From positions 434,001 through 498,000 of the forward strand of contig JAWKIO010000006.1 of NCBI GenBank assembly GCA_041394265.1: a DNA stretch of 64,000 nt. Reading direction: 5' to 3'. The stretch comes from Acidimicrobiales bacterium. GTDB taxonomy: Bacteria; Actinomycetota; Acidimicrobiia; Acidimicrobiales; SZUA-35. The position numbers were made by a program, and so were the translations under genes. Below, in pieces: positions 15,697 to 24,462 of this stretch (positions within the stretch are counted from its first letter, which is position 1; each line of letters opens with the position of its first letter). The notes below the pieces were generated by a model, which was not told the DNA's origin, did not search any database, and saw nothing but the letters and a program-made list of their open reading frames with translations.

Positions 15697-16713
15697 TCAG
15701 CCTTCGAGACCGGTCTGGATGGGATCGATCTCGACGGGGTCGACGATCGAACCGACACCGCCGGTCCCGTCGCCGCCAGTGTCGGCACTTCCGGCGTCGG
15801 TATCAGTCGCGCCGGCATCGGACGCGGCGTCGGTCGACGCCTCGCTGCCATCATCGGGCAGCGCAACACCGTCACCGATGACGTTGTCATCGATGGCGTT
15901 GATGATGTCGACCGACGAGTCGACGAGTCCGTCGATCGTGATCACGACCTCGACTCGCCGGTTGACCGCCCGCCCCTCGGGCGTCGAGTTCGTGTCGCGG
16001 GGCCGGGTGTCGGACAGGGCGATCGCACCCATGCGGATCTCGGGAACGTCGCCGAACTGGTGGAACCAGCGCACGACGGCCGAGGCGCGAGCCCCGCTGA
16101 GCTCCCAGTTGCTGGGCCAGCTGGCGCCGGTCGGCACATTGTCGGTGTGTCCCTCGACCTCGATGAAGTTGTCGATCGTGTTCAGGACCACGGCGGTCTG
16201 GCCGAGCACGATCGGTGCGATCTCGTTGTCGAACGTGGCCTGGCCGGAGTCGAACAGCATCCGGTCGGGGAAACGAATGACGATCCCTCGCTCGTCGATC
16301 TCGACCGACACCGAGTCCTCGGCGCCCACGGCGCGGAAGCGTTCCTCCAGCATCTCGGCGACCTCTTCCGCATTCTCGGGGGTGACGGTCCCGCCGGTCT
16401 GCTGGAGTTCGCCTTGCACACGGTTGATGAGTTCCCGCACGTCCTCGCTCGGCACCACCGAGAGCCCGACCGTCAGGGCAATGCCGTTGCCCGACTCGAG
16501 CAGCGACGGGTTGTTCGCCTCGGCCGGATCGGAGATGCCGAGGGCGGTCACGATGCCGACCTTGAAGTCGGCGAACTTGGCCTCGTCGGTGAGCGCGAAG
16601 GCATAGAGCATCACGAAGAACGCCATGAGCAGGGTCATGCCGTCGGCCCATGAGGCGAGCCAGGACTCGTCGACGCCCTCGTCCTCCTCGGGGACCTTCT
16701 TCTCTCTAGGCAC
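15697..16713 (-). CDS. motB: Flagellar stator protein MotB
   Basis: MotB anchors the stator to peptidoglycan and carries the ion-binding aspartate. The 338-residue product has the membrane helix DGMTLLMAFFVMLYAF with the critical Asp24 (SWADGMTLL), a plug region, and an OmpA-like peptidoglycan-binding domain with VEGHTDNVPTGASWPSNWELSGARASAVVRW near 185-220 and GRAVNRRVEVVI near 262. The last 60 residues are an Asp/Ser/Gly/Thr-rich acidic tail that is unusual for MotB. The start overlaps motA by eight bases. Confidence 0.96.
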   Translation of the reverse strand: MPREKKVPEEDEGVDESWLASWADGMTLLMAFFVMLYAFALTDEAKFADFKVGIVTALGISDPAEANNPSLLESGNGIALTVGLSVVPSEDVRELINRVQGELQQTGGTVTPENAEEVAEMLEERFRAVGAEDSVSVEIDERGIVIRFPDRMLFDSGQATFDNEIAPIVLGQTAVVLNTIDNFIEVEGHTDNVPTGASWPSNWELSGARASAVVRWFHQFGDVPEIRMGAIALSDTRPRDTNSTPEGRAVNRRVEVVITIDGLVDSSVDIINAIDDNVIGDGVALPDDGSEASTDAASDAGATDTDAGSADTGGDGTGGVGSIVDPVEIDPIQTGLEG

Positions 16714-17494
16714 TCTTGGACTCCAAGACGGCCTCTCGGGCCGACGGAGGCAGGAAGGCGGCGAGCTTGCCGGCCACCGCCCTCGGGTTCGAGCCGGCCT
16801 GTACCGAGAGGATGCCCTCGATGATCAGCTCTCGGCTCTTGACCTCGGCTGCCGACAGCGCCTTCAACTTGCCGGAGATCGGCGTGAAGATCACGTTCGC
16901 GAGGAAGGCGCCCCACAGCGTGGTCAAGAAGGCCACGGCCATCGACGGGCCGAGGGCCGAGGGATCGTCGAGGTTGCCGAGCATGTCGACGAGGCCGATG
17001 ACGGTACCGATCATGCCCATGGCCGGGCCCATGCCCGCAGCGGTGGCCCAGAAGCCGGCGCCGATCTTGTGGCGGGCCTGCATGTTCTCGACCTCGATCT
17101 CGAGCATCTCCCGCACGACCTCGGGGTCGGTGCCGTCGACGGCGAGCTCCATGCCACGACGGAAGAACGGATCGTCGATCTCGTCGAGTCGGGATTCGAG
17201 AGCGAGCAGGCCCTCCTTGCGGGCGAGGTCGGCGAACTCGACCAACTTGGTGACGATGTCGGTCGGGTCGGTCCCGAGTCCGCCGGTCAGCCCCTTCACG
17301 GCTGCCTTCAGACCGCCGATGGTGGCGGGCATCGTGTTGTTCGCGATCGTCACGCCGATGGCGCCGCCGAGCACGAGGATGATCGAGGGGATGTCGGCCA
17401 GGAAGATGGCGATGGGGTTGAGTCCGGCCATGAAGCCGGCGCCGAACACCGCACCGATGGCCACGAGAATGCCGATGATCGTTGCCGGATCCAT
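16706..17494 (-). CDS. motA: Flagellar stator protein MotA
   Basis: MotA forms the pentameric stator channel. The 262-residue product shows four membrane segments (TIIGILVAIGAVFGAGFMAG, IFLADIPSIILVLGGAIGVTIANN, a pair around KIGAGFWATAAGMGPAMGMIGTVIGLVDML and GPSMAVAFLTTLWGAFLANVIFTPI) and the MotA cytoplasmic loop (LARKEGLLALESRLDEIDDPFFRRGMELAVDG). The proline-bearing DIPS and MGPAMGMIGTVIGLV motifs are conserved. Its ATG shares one base with the flbD TAA (TAATG). Confidence 0.96.
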   Translation of the reverse strand: MDPATIIGILVAIGAVFGAGFMAGLNPIAIFLADIPSIILVLGGAIGVTIANNTMPATIGGLKAAVKGLTGGLGTDPTDIVTKLVEFADLARKEGLLALESRLDEIDDPFFRRGMELAVDGTDPEVVREMLEIEVENMQARHKIGAGFWATAAGMGPAMGMIGTVIGLVDMLGNLDDPSALGPSMAVAFLTTLWGAFLANVIFTPISGKLKALSAAEVKSRELIIEGILSVQAGSNPRAVAGKLAAFLPPSAREAVLESKSA

Positions 17495-17796
17495 TAGTTG
17501 TTCTCCCTACGAGCCGCGGCGGCGCCGGCCTCGTCATCGGTGTCGTCGGGGCCGACGATCAGGCGAAGTGGTGGCGTCGGATCGATGGGGTGTGATGTCG
17601 CCTCTCGATAGGCGACACGCAGGATCTCGGATCGATATTCGAGGACGAGATCGACGACCTCCTGGACGGTCTCGTGGACGAGCACCTTCTTGCCGTCGAC
17701 CATGGTGATGACCGTGTCGGGGTTGGCCTCGACGCGTTCCATCAGATCTGGGTTGAGGGCCAGGGTCGAACCCGTGAGCCGTTTGAGGAGAATCAT
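17494..17796 (-). CDS. flbD: Flagellar FlbD-family protein
   Basis: A 100-residue protein starting MILLKRLTGSTLALNPDLMERVEANPDTVITMVDGKKVLVHETVQEVVDLVLEYR. This is the small FlbD/SwrD family, found next to motA in Gram-positive bacteria. In Bacillus SwrD raises motor torque. I start at 17796 with AGAAGG a few bases upstream; the frame could extend to 17952 but those residues do not match. The C-terminal 40 residues (Pro/Asp/Ala/Arg-rich) are an extension of the usual family length of about 60-70. It leads the flbD-motA-motB-fliL operon. Confidence 0.88.
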   Translation of the reverse strand: MILLKRLTGSTLALNPDLMERVEANPDTVITMVDGKKVLVHETVQEVVDLVLEYRSEILRVAYREATSHPIDPTPPLRLIVGPDDTDDEAGAAAARRENN

Positions 17797-17921
17797 TGAC
17801 CTTCTGCTCCGACGTTGGATGCCGGCATCCATGCCGACGCCTCCCAGCTTCGGAAGCAGGTCACGCAGTGTGAGGCTCCCCCACGCACATCTCGCTCGCC
17901 CGGCAGGAGCGCGACCCCTCG

Positions 17922-18025
17922 AACCGCCGGGGCACCGTCCAAAACGAGGCAACCTCCGGGGCTGCGTGCGCTCAGCGCAACGCAGGCCCGGAGGTTGTGG
18001 GAGTTTGGACGCAGGCCCGGAGGTT
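17922..18025. repeat. Nested-palindrome element, copy C (104 bp)
   Basis: Outer arms AACC.CCGGG.C..CGTCCAAA and the complement TTTGGACG..GCCCGGAGGTT; inner 46-bp palindrome at 17951-17996 (AACCTCCGGGGCTGCG ... GCAGGCCCGGAGGTT). The 29-46-29 layout is identical to copies A and B. It lies between flgL and flbD, both on the minus strand. Confidence 0.86.
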
Positions 18026-18084
18026 CGGCCAGGCGGTCCAGCGGGGGGTGTCCGGTCGACGCCCGAGCAGTGCGACCGGAAGCG

Positions 18085-18984
18085 TCAGCGCATGAAGTCG
18101 AGGAGGCTGCGGCTCATGGTGCGGGCGGTGGTCGACATCAGGGCTTCGTAGCCAGTCTCTGCGGCGCGCAGCCCCATGACCGCTTCGGCCAGGTCGGCGT
18201 CCTGGGTCTGCGAGATGCGATTGCGGGTGGCGACCTGCTCGTCGTCGAGGCGGATCTGAGCCGAGTCGAGTCGGTTCACCGAGGCGCCGATCTTGCCGAG
18301 CTCGGTCCGCACCAGCTGCATCGACGAGTCGATCGCGTCGAGCCCCTGGGATGCGGTGGCGGTGTCCCCCGACTCGAGGGCGTCGGCAATGGCGCCGAGC
18401 TGCTCGAAGATCGAGCCGTTCATCGGATCGGTCGGGTTCGAGGTGCCGAAGACGTTGGGGCCGGTGGCGTTGACCTGGAGGATCTCGTAGGTGTCGATCG
18501 CCCTGGTCACCGCACCGTCATCACCGAGGTACGTGCCGGCTGCGTCGTACGCCGGGGCCGATGCCGTGCCGCTGAAGATGGCACGTCCGCCCTGGGTCGT
18601 GTTGGCCGTACCGATGAGCTGATCGCGGATCTGGCGGATCTCGGCCGCGGCCGCCGCCGCAGCGTCGGTACCGGCGCCGGTGTTGAGGCCCTGCACCACG
18701 AGCGTGCGGGCCCGGGTCATCGAATCGTTGGCCGACTGCAGCGCTTGATCGGTCGATGCCAACCACTGGTTCGCGCTGGTGGCGTTCCGGCTGTACTGCT
18801 GGATCCGCGCGAGCCGGCGGCTGTTGCCGAGCAGCAGCGAGGTATCGGCCGGGCTTTCCGACGGGTTCTCGAACAGCAGACCAGACGAGATCTGCTGGTT
18901 GAACTTGTTGACCTTCGCCTCGGCAGCAGCGTTGAGTCGCTGGAACTGGGCGGTGGTGCTCTGGGCGGAGATTCTGCCGATCAT
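18085..18984 (-). CDS. flgL: Hook-filament junction protein FlgL
   Basis: FlgL (HAP3) joins hook-filament junction to flagellin. The 299-residue product starts MIGRISAQSTTAQFQRLNAAAEAKVNKFNQQISSGLLFENPSESPADTSLLLGNSRRLARIQQYSRNATSANQWLASTDQALQSANDSMTRARTLVVQGLN, the flagellin-like D0 helix with the FlgL-type SSG...PSd.P..... pattern. The C-terminus (RNRISQTQDADLAEAVMGLRAAETGYEALMSTTARTMSRSLLDFMR) is also family-typical. AAGGAAG precedes the ATG. It follows flgK. Confidence 0.94.
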   Translation of the reverse strand: MIGRISAQSTTAQFQRLNAAAEAKVNKFNQQISSGLLFENPSESPADTSLLLGNSRRLARIQQYSRNATSANQWLASTDQALQSANDSMTRARTLVVQGLNTGAGTDAAAAAAAEIRQIRDQLIGTANTTQGGRAIFSGTASAPAYDAAGTYLGDDGAVTRAIDTYEILQVNATGPNVFGTSNPTDPMNGSIFEQLGAIADALESGDTATASQGLDAIDSSMQLVRTELGKIGASVNRLDSAQIRLDDEQVATRNRISQTQDADLAEAVMGLRAAETGYEALMSTTARTMSRSLLDFMR

Positions 18985-19025
18985 GGTGCTGGCTTCCTTG
19001 CGTGCACTGGACTGGAGGATGGGGA

Positions 19026-20423
19026 TCAGCGACCGACGAGGCCGGTCGAGTTGATCAGGGTGTTGAGCATTTCGTCGACGGCGGTCACCATGCGGGCGGC
19101 CGCCTCGTAGGCCCGCTGGGCGGACATGAGGTCGGTGAGTTCTTCATCGAGGTTGACGCCGACGGCGGCGTCGAGCGAGAACCGAGCGTGGTTCGCGCTC
19201 TCGGTGGCGATCTGGGCCGCGAAGTCGAGACGGTTGGTCTCGGCGCCGAGTTTGACGACGAACGCGTCGTACGCCTTGGCCGGTCCGTCGGCGGCGGAGC
19301 CGAGCAACGCCAGCTGGGCGGCCACGGTGCCATCGAACGTGCCGGTGGCGGTGCCGGAGGCGGCGAGGTACTCGGGGTGGTCGACCATGTCGGGATGCAC
19401 AGTCACGCTCTCGGCCAGACCCCCGGTGATCGAGAACAGGTCTCGACCGTCGGTGCCGTCCTGACCGAAGCCGGTTGCGTGCAGCGTGTTCACATCGTCG
19501 ACGAACTTCGTGGCGAAGGCATTCAGGTCGGCGACCAGATCGGGAATCGTCTCATTCGCCGAGCTCAGGTGCCCGGCAAGCGACCCGCTGCCGACGGACA
19601 GTTCCCGACCGCTCGGCGCCGTGATCGTGATGCGCTCCATGTTGAGCGGCGTCAGGGCGGCGTCGACCTCGCTGTCGACACCGATGTGGGTCGCGCGTCC
19701 CTCGGAGACGAGCAACTGCCCGTCGAGGCTGACATTGACCTCGTTGTTCTGGCCGTCGGTGACCGTGATGTCGACCAACTTGGCGAGCTGCGCCAACTGC
19801 TCGCTGCGCTGACCCAGCAGCGAGTTCGGCGTCGCTCCCCCGATCGAACCGGCCTTCACCTGGAGGTTGAGGTCGGCGATCGAGTCGACCAGCCGATTGA
19901 CCTCGCCCACGATGGCGTTCACCCGATCGATGACGTCGGCGCGAGCGGTGTTGAAGATGTCGGCCTGCGAACGAATCGAACCGGCAACCTGCTCGGCCCG
20001 CTGCAGGGTCACCTGCCGGGTTGCGGGGTCGTCGGGTTCGTTGGCGAGATCGTCGAAGCTGTTGAAGAACTGGTTGAGCTGGTCGCTGAAGCTGCCCTCG
20101 CGCAGGGGTCCGAGCTGGGCCTCGATCGACTTCAGCGACTCCGACTCGGCGATGGCCTTGGCGGCATCGCCTCCCGAGTTGCGGAACGTGCTCTCGAGCA
20201 GCGCGTCGCGGCGACGAGTGATGCCGACGACGTCGACGCCATGTTGCAGTGCCTTGCCGCTGAAGATGCCGGTCGTACCCGAACCGATCGCGCCGAGATC
20301 CACCCGCTGCCGGGCGTAGCCGGGCGTATCGATGTTGGCGATGTTGTCGCCGATGACACCGATGCGCTCCTGATGCGCGTACAGCGCACTGGCAGCCGTG
20401 GAGAGGGCGGAGAAGTCGGACAT
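19026..20423 (-). CDS. flgK: Flagellar hook-associated protein FlgK
   Basis: FlgK (HAP1) is the first hook-filament junction protein. From the ATG at 20423 the product is 465 residues: SDFSALSTAASALYAHQERIGVIGDNIANIDTPGYARQRVDL is the rod/hook-family N-terminus with the GDNIANIDTPGYARQ signature, and ELTDLMSAQRAYEAAARMVTAVDEMLNTLINSTG is the C-terminal helix. It starts two bases after the flgN stop. A longer in-frame start at 20528 would lie within flgN and is rejected. Confidence 0.96.
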   Translation of the reverse strand: MSDFSALSTAASALYAHQERIGVIGDNIANIDTPGYARQRVDLGAIGSGTTGIFSGKALQHGVDVVGITRRRDALLESTFRNSGGDAAKAIAESESLKSIEAQLGPLREGSFSDQLNQFFNSFDDLANEPDDPATRQVTLQRAEQVAGSIRSQADIFNTARADVIDRVNAIVGEVNRLVDSIADLNLQVKAGSIGGATPNSLLGQRSEQLAQLAKLVDITVTDGQNNEVNVSLDGQLLVSEGRATHIGVDSEVDAALTPLNMERITITAPSGRELSVGSGSLAGHLSSANETIPDLVADLNAFATKFVDDVNTLHATGFGQDGTDGRDLFSITGGLAESVTVHPDMVDHPEYLAASGTATGTFDGTVAAQLALLGSAADGPAKAYDAFVVKLGAETNRLDFAAQIATESANHARFSLDAAVGVNLDEELTDLMSAQRAYEAAARMVTAVDEMLNTLINSTGLVGR

Positions 20424-20424
20424 C

Positions 20425-20943
20425 TCAGAGCCGGTTCTCGAACAGGTAGGAGTGGTCGGACCGCTCGCTGTTGCTGCGACCGGAACGGCCGTAGGTGGCG
20501 GCGGTCGGGGCCGCAGCTGTCGGCGCACCGACGCTCAGCAGGCTGGCCACGTTGGGCAGGTCGGCCTGGACCCGGCGGATGAGCAGGTTGCTGCGCTCGA
20601 CGAGGGCCTTGGTCTTGGCGACGGCGGCGTCGATGGCGACGGCGTGCTCGGCAAAGATCTCGTTCCACGGCTCGTCGACGGCGTCGATGAGCTCACGCAA
20701 CGACGGCGGCTGGCCGTCGGGTCCGACGCCGAGCAGGATCTCACGTTCGAGATCGAGTCGACTCATGCGAGCATTCGCCTCGTCGAGGAGATCGACCATG
20801 TGGTGGAGTTGGTCGTCGCGCCCATTGCTGATCAGCAGCATCTGGGTGTCGAGCAGGAAGTGCAGGCGGTCGAAGCCGCTGCGGTACTCCCACAACAACG
20901 AGGCGAGGCGAGGTAGTTCGGTGACGGCGAGGAGGTCTCCCAT
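20425..20943 (-). CDS. flgN: FlgN-like flagellar export chaperone
   Basis: A 172-residue, mainly helical protein (MGDLLAVTELPRLASLLWEYRSGFDRLHFLLDTQMLLISNGRDDQLHHMVDLLDEANARMSRLDLEREILL) with the FlgN pattern of two long helices and E-R-L-rich motif, and a Thr/Ala-rich tail. FlgN is the export chaperone for FlgK and FlgL, which are the next two genes. I start at the ATG at 20943; a 17-residue longer form starts at 20994. No strong ribosome binding site is visible for either. Confidence 0.8.
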   Translation of the reverse strand: MGDLLAVTELPRLASLLWEYRSGFDRLHFLLDTQMLLISNGRDDQLHHMVDLLDEANARMSRLDLEREILLGVGPDGQPPSLRELIDAVDEPWNEIFAEHAVAIDAAVAKTKALVERSNLLIRRVQADLPNVASLLSVGAPTAAAPTAATYGRSGRSNSERSDHSYLFENRL

Positions 20944-21065
20944 GGGACCAGAGTCGGACGGACCGGTCACACTATGAGGACTTCGCTGGGCCAACCAGCT
21001 GAAATGTTGTCGAAGGATGCGGAGGAGGCGCGCATCCCCGAGGTCGGATTCGGAGCCGGAAGGGC

Positions 21066-21887
21066 TCAGGCGATACGGCTGCGCCAGTCGTTGGCCGAGG
21101 CGAGCGCCTCGTTGAACACTCGCTGACGACGACAGACCTTCTCGTTGGCCGACTCGTCGCCGTCGTCGTTGCGGTACTGGGCGAGCACACCCGACCGCAT
21201 CATCCGGATGGCATCTTCTTTGATCTGCGATGCCCGGGACTGGGTGACACCGAGCAGGGTCCCGAGCTCGGTCATCGACTTGCCCTCGAAGAAGTAGCCC
21301 ATGATCACCAGACGGTGGCGCTCGGGCAAGGATCGCACCGCGTCACGCAGGTAGCCCAACACCTCACGATCGTCGAGATCGTTCTCGACCGGCGACCCCA
21401 TGAAGTCGGCCAAGGTCTCGACGAGCGAGACCGAGGAATCGTCACCGCCGACCATACGATCGAGCGAATCGACCCTGGCCTTGGTGAGGTCGGCCCGGAG
21501 CCGGCTGAGCTGTCCCTTGTTCAGACCGAGCGACGCTTCGATCTCACCGGCCTTGGCCGATTCACCCTTGGCTCGATAGCCGGCGTCGAGCTGCTCGACC
21601 TGCCGCTCGAGCTCACGTACCGAACGGGGCGCCCAGTCGTCACGGCGCAGCATGTCGATGATCGAGCCCTCGATGCGGCGACCGGCGAAGGTCGAGAACG
21701 CCACTCCCCTGTCCGGATCGAACCGGCAGGTGGCTTCGATGAGTCCGATGGTCCCGGTCTGCACCAGGTCTTCTCGCGAGTAGTTCGACGCGAATCGTGC
21801 CGCCAGCCGTGAAACGATGTGCTCGACCAGCGGCAGATTCTTCTCCACCATGGCGCGCTGTTCGGCGGTGATCGTGAGTGATGTCAT
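21066..21887 (-). CDS. fliA: RNA polymerase sigma factor FliA/WhiG family (sigma-28)
   Basis: A 273-residue sigma factor with region 2 (MVEKNLPLVEHIVSRLAARFASNYSREDLVQTGTIGLIEATCRFDPDRGVAFSTFAGRRIEGSIIDMLRRDDWAPRSVRE, including the DLVQ and F.TYA/FSTFA-RI-G-i.d.LR.dDW.PRSvR motifs specific to FliA/WhiG), region 3, and region 4 (LPERHRLVIMGYFFEGKSMTELGTLLGVTQSRASQIKEDAIRMMR). The C-terminal 30 residues are an extra polar tail. FliA drives late flagellar genes such as flagellin and motAB. No flgM anti-sigma gene is in the window. GGAGG precedes the ATG. The gene is divergent from fliM. Confidence 0.94.
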   Translation of the reverse strand: MTSLTITAEQRAMVEKNLPLVEHIVSRLAARFASNYSREDLVQTGTIGLIEATCRFDPDRGVAFSTFAGRRIEGSIIDMLRRDDWAPRSVRELERQVEQLDAGYRAKGESAKAGEIEASLGLNKGQLSRLRADLTKARVDSLDRMVGGDDSSVSLVETLADFMGSPVENDLDDREVLGYLRDAVRSLPERHRLVIMGYFFEGKSMTELGTLLGVTQSRASQIKEDAIRMMRSGVLAQYRNDDGDESANEKVCRRQRVFNEALASANDWRSRIA

Positions 21888-22124
21888 GCGTCCTCCAGGT
21901 TCATGCTGCTCCTTCGGACGACGTGCTTGTTGATTGAGCTATTTCCTTGCTTTAAGTCGAATGGACCATCTACAAGCAGGTATCTCCACTCACATAGAGG
22001 GTGTTGCAGCGACATTTTTCGCTGGTAACCGGGCCGGTGGGGGAGTGGCCGACCGGAAACGAGGGTGCATCGTCACGTGAACCTGAGGCGAGGCAACCCC
22101 AGCCTCGGCTCCCGCCCGACGAGC

Positions 22125-23255
22125 ATGACCCTGCTCGTCGACCTCTTGAGAAAACCTCCACAATCGCCTCGAGGCCGTGCTCATACCGGCACCGCCGACG
22201 TCGACGCTGGGCAGGTGACGCAACCCGAGCACACCTCCGATGCCTCCGCTGGTGATGCCACCGATGTGGAGGAGCACGACGTCGACGCCGATACCGCAGG
22301 CGATGACGCTGCGGTCGACGACGCTGCAACGGCAACGGCCGACAGCAGTGAGCCGCGGCCTCATGACTTCGGTGTCGCCGGTTCCTGGCTGAATGGCGGC
22401 CGCTCGGCGGCGTTCCAGCAGTCGCTGCACGAGATGGTGCGCATGAGCGAGGACGTACTCGAGCTGTGGACCTCGAAGGTATCCACCGAGGCAGACGCCC
22501 TCGCCACCATCACACTCTCGGCACTCGGTGAGGATCCGGTGCACTTCGTCGAGGTGGCGCTCCCCGAGTCGGGCCAGTCGGCCTTCGTCATCTTCGACAC
22601 GCCGATGGCCCTGTCGATCGTGACGCTGATGATGGGCGGCAACGGTGATCCGGGTGAGACCCGTCCGCTCACGCCGCTGGAAGCGGGCTTGCTGGCCGAT
22701 CTCGCCATGGCGATGGTCGAAGAGTTCGCCAAGGAACTCCACCTGGGCCCCGTGAAGTTCAAGGCACATCACGCCGATCAGTCCACGATGCGTGACGGCG
22801 CCGCCGAGATCATGATGTCGTTCGGTTTCAACCTCAGCGGCAGCAAGGCGTCAGGGCGCTGTCGGCTGGCTGTCTCCCCCCTCAGCCTCCAGGCTCACAT
22901 GGAGATCATCGACCGACGGATCAACGGCCGGCGGCGTAGCGAGAACGCTGGTGGCAGTGCCGCCGCCGCCGCGCTCCAGCCGGTCGTCGTACCCGTCGTC
23001 GTCGGGTTCGCGGGCATCCGCGTACCGGCCATGGACATGATGAGCCTCCAGCCAGGCGACGTCATCCGCACCGGCCAGAGCCTCGGCCGTCAACTGGTCG
23101 CGTCGGTCGGCAACGCCCCGGTGTTCACCGTCAAGGCCGGCCAGCGGGGCGAACGACTCGTCGCGGAAGTGCTCTCACTCCCCCAGCACGACTTTCCGGC
23201 CCTCGCCGCAACTGCCTCAACCACCACGAACGTCCGAACAGGAGCACCTTCATGA
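22125..23255 (+). CDS. fliM: Flagellar motor switch protein FliM
   Basis: FliM is the middle part of the C-ring. The product (376 residues from 22125) has the CheC-like middle domain (DPVHFVEVALPESGQSAFVIFDTPMALSIVTLMMGGNGD...RPLTPLEAGLLADLAMAMVEEFAKE) and a SpoA/FliN-like C-terminal domain (VPAMDMMSLQPGDVIRTGQSLGRQLVASVGNAPVFTVKAGQRGERLVAEV). The first 90 residues are Asp/Ala-rich and low complexity, and the canonical N-terminal LSQxEIDALL peptide, which binds CheY-P, is not seen. The start is uncertain: a GTG at 22065 gives 20 more residues. It overlaps fliN by four bases. Confidence 0.9.
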   Translation: MTLLVDLLRKPPQSPRGRAHTGTADVDAGQVTQPEHTSDASAGDATDVEEHDVDADTAGDDAAVDDAATATADSSEPRPHDFGVAGSWLNGGRSAAFQQSLHEMVRMSEDVLELWTSKVSTEADALATITLSALGEDPVHFVEVALPESGQSAFVIFDTPMALSIVTLMMGGNGDPGETRPLTPLEAGLLADLAMAMVEEFAKELHLGPVKFKAHHADQSTMRDGAAEIMMSFGFNLSGSKASGRCRLAVSPLSLQAHMEIIDRRINGRRRSENAGGSAAAAALQPVVVPVVVGFAGIRVPAMDMMSLQPGDVIRTGQSLGRQLVASVGNAPVFTVKAGQRGERLVAEVLSLPQHDFPALAATASTTTNVRTGAPS

Positions 23256-23968
23256 CCACCATGGTCCTCGACAGCACCACCGCTCAAGCGCTGAGCAGTG
23301 CGCTCAGCGACCTCGGACTGGCCGTCGTTCCGACCGACCCGGGCGCAGCGATCAGTGCCACCGTCGGCCCGGTGCTCGTTGCCGAGGGATCTCGTGCCGG
23401 CCAGCCGCTCCCCGAGGCGCTCGTCGCCATGGTCGACCGCTCCGGCACCTCGGCCGACGAGGCGATCGCCGCGGCCACCGCTGCGCTCACCGCCGCCGTC
23501 GACGGCCTGTCCTTCTCGGCACCGGTGCCGACCGACGAGGTCGGTACCGCCGTCGCCTCGTTCCCGTCGATCTCCGAGGCGCTGATGATCACCGAGGGCG
23601 CCGAGACCGTCGGCGTCGTGCTCTGGATCGCCGACCGACGAGCCGACTCGGCGGCAGCACCAAGCAACCCGGCGGCGTCGACCCCGAGTGCCGGCAACAC
23701 GGTGCGAGGCGCCGCGGCGATGAACGGCCTCGCGATGCTGCGAGACGTTGCGCTCGAGGTGTCGGTCGAACTCGGGCGGACCGACATGACCCTGGCCGAG
23801 GTCCTGGCCCTCCACATCGGCTCGGTCGTCGAACTCGACCGGCCTGCCGGCTCACCCGTCGACGTCCGGGTCAACGGCACGCTCCTCGCCCGCGGCGAGG
23901 TCGTCGTCATCGACGGCGAGTACGCCGTGCGCATCTCCGAGGTCATCGATCCCGAGGCCATCAGCTGA
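23252..23968 (+). CDS. fliN: Flagellar motor switch protein FliN (extended, FliY-like)
   Basis: The last 80 residues (RDVALEVSVELGRTDMTLAEVLALHIGSVVELDRPAGSPVDVRVNGTLLARGEVVVIDGEYAVRISEV) are a standard FliN/SpoA domain of the C-ring. The 238-residue protein has an additional 150-residue N-terminal region (SALSDLGLAVVPTDPG...ALVAMVDRSGTSADEAIAAATAALTAAVDG) that may be a degenerate CheC-like domain as in FliY, but I see no CheC phosphatase motif. It is joined to fliM and fliO by four-base and one-base overlaps. Confidence 0.92.
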   Translation: MTTMVLDSTTAQALSSALSDLGLAVVPTDPGAAISATVGPVLVAEGSRAGQPLPEALVAMVDRSGTSADEAIAAATAALTAAVDGLSFSAPVPTDEVGTAVASFPSISEALMITEGAETVGVVLWIADRRADSAAAPSNPAASTPSAGNTVRGAAAMNGLAMLRDVALEVSVELGRTDMTLAEVLALHIGSVVELDRPAGSPVDVRVNGTLLARGEVVVIDGEYAVRISEVIDPEAIS

Positions 23969-24441
23969 TGTCGACCTTCTGGCTGATGCTGCGCCTCCTC
24001 ACAGCCCTTGCCTTCGTCGGCGGGCTGTTGTGGTTCATGGCGCGGGCGGCCAAGGCCGGCCGTCTCGGCTTCCTCCTCGGCGGCGGCCCGACCCACGAGA
24101 CGCTCGAGGTCACCTCGCAACGCCCGCTCGGGCGGAGCGCCTCGGTCGCTCTTGTCCGAGCCGGCGAACGCCACTTCCTCCTCGGGGTGAGCGACCACGG
24201 CGTCCAACTGCTCGCCGAAGGCGACGACCTCCACACGACCACGGCACCGGACGACGATCCCTCCGTCGAGATGATCGGTCAGGACGACCGCATCGATCTC
24301 GCCGACCACGAGATCGACGTCCACTCCCCCACGACCAACAGACAAGCGGCATCGAAGCACTTGTCGGCGATGTTCACGCCAACCCAACCACGGATGACTC
24401 TGATCGAATCGCTTCGGGAACTCACGGTACGCAAACCCTGA
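23968..24441 (+). CDS. fliO: Flagellar biosynthesis protein FliO
   Basis: FliO is the membrane chaperone that stabilises FliP during assembly of the export gate. The 157-residue product has one N-terminal membrane helix (LMLRLLTALAFVGGLLWFMARAA, about 6-28) followed by the FliO domain (LEVTSQRPLGRSASVALVRAGERHFLLGVSDHGVQLLAE), the typical pattern of a membrane anchor and a small SpoA-like fold. The position between fliN and fliP confirms it. Confidence 0.92.
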   Translation: MSTFWLMLRLLTALAFVGGLLWFMARAAKAGRLGFLLGGGPTHETLEVTSQRPLGRSASVALVRAGERHFLLGVSDHGVQLLAEGDDLHTTTAPDDDPSVEMIGQDDRIDLADHEIDVHSPTTNRQAASKHLSAMFTPTQPRMTLIESLRELTVRKP

Positions 24442-24462
24442 CCGTCCCGGGCGAAGGGCCCG

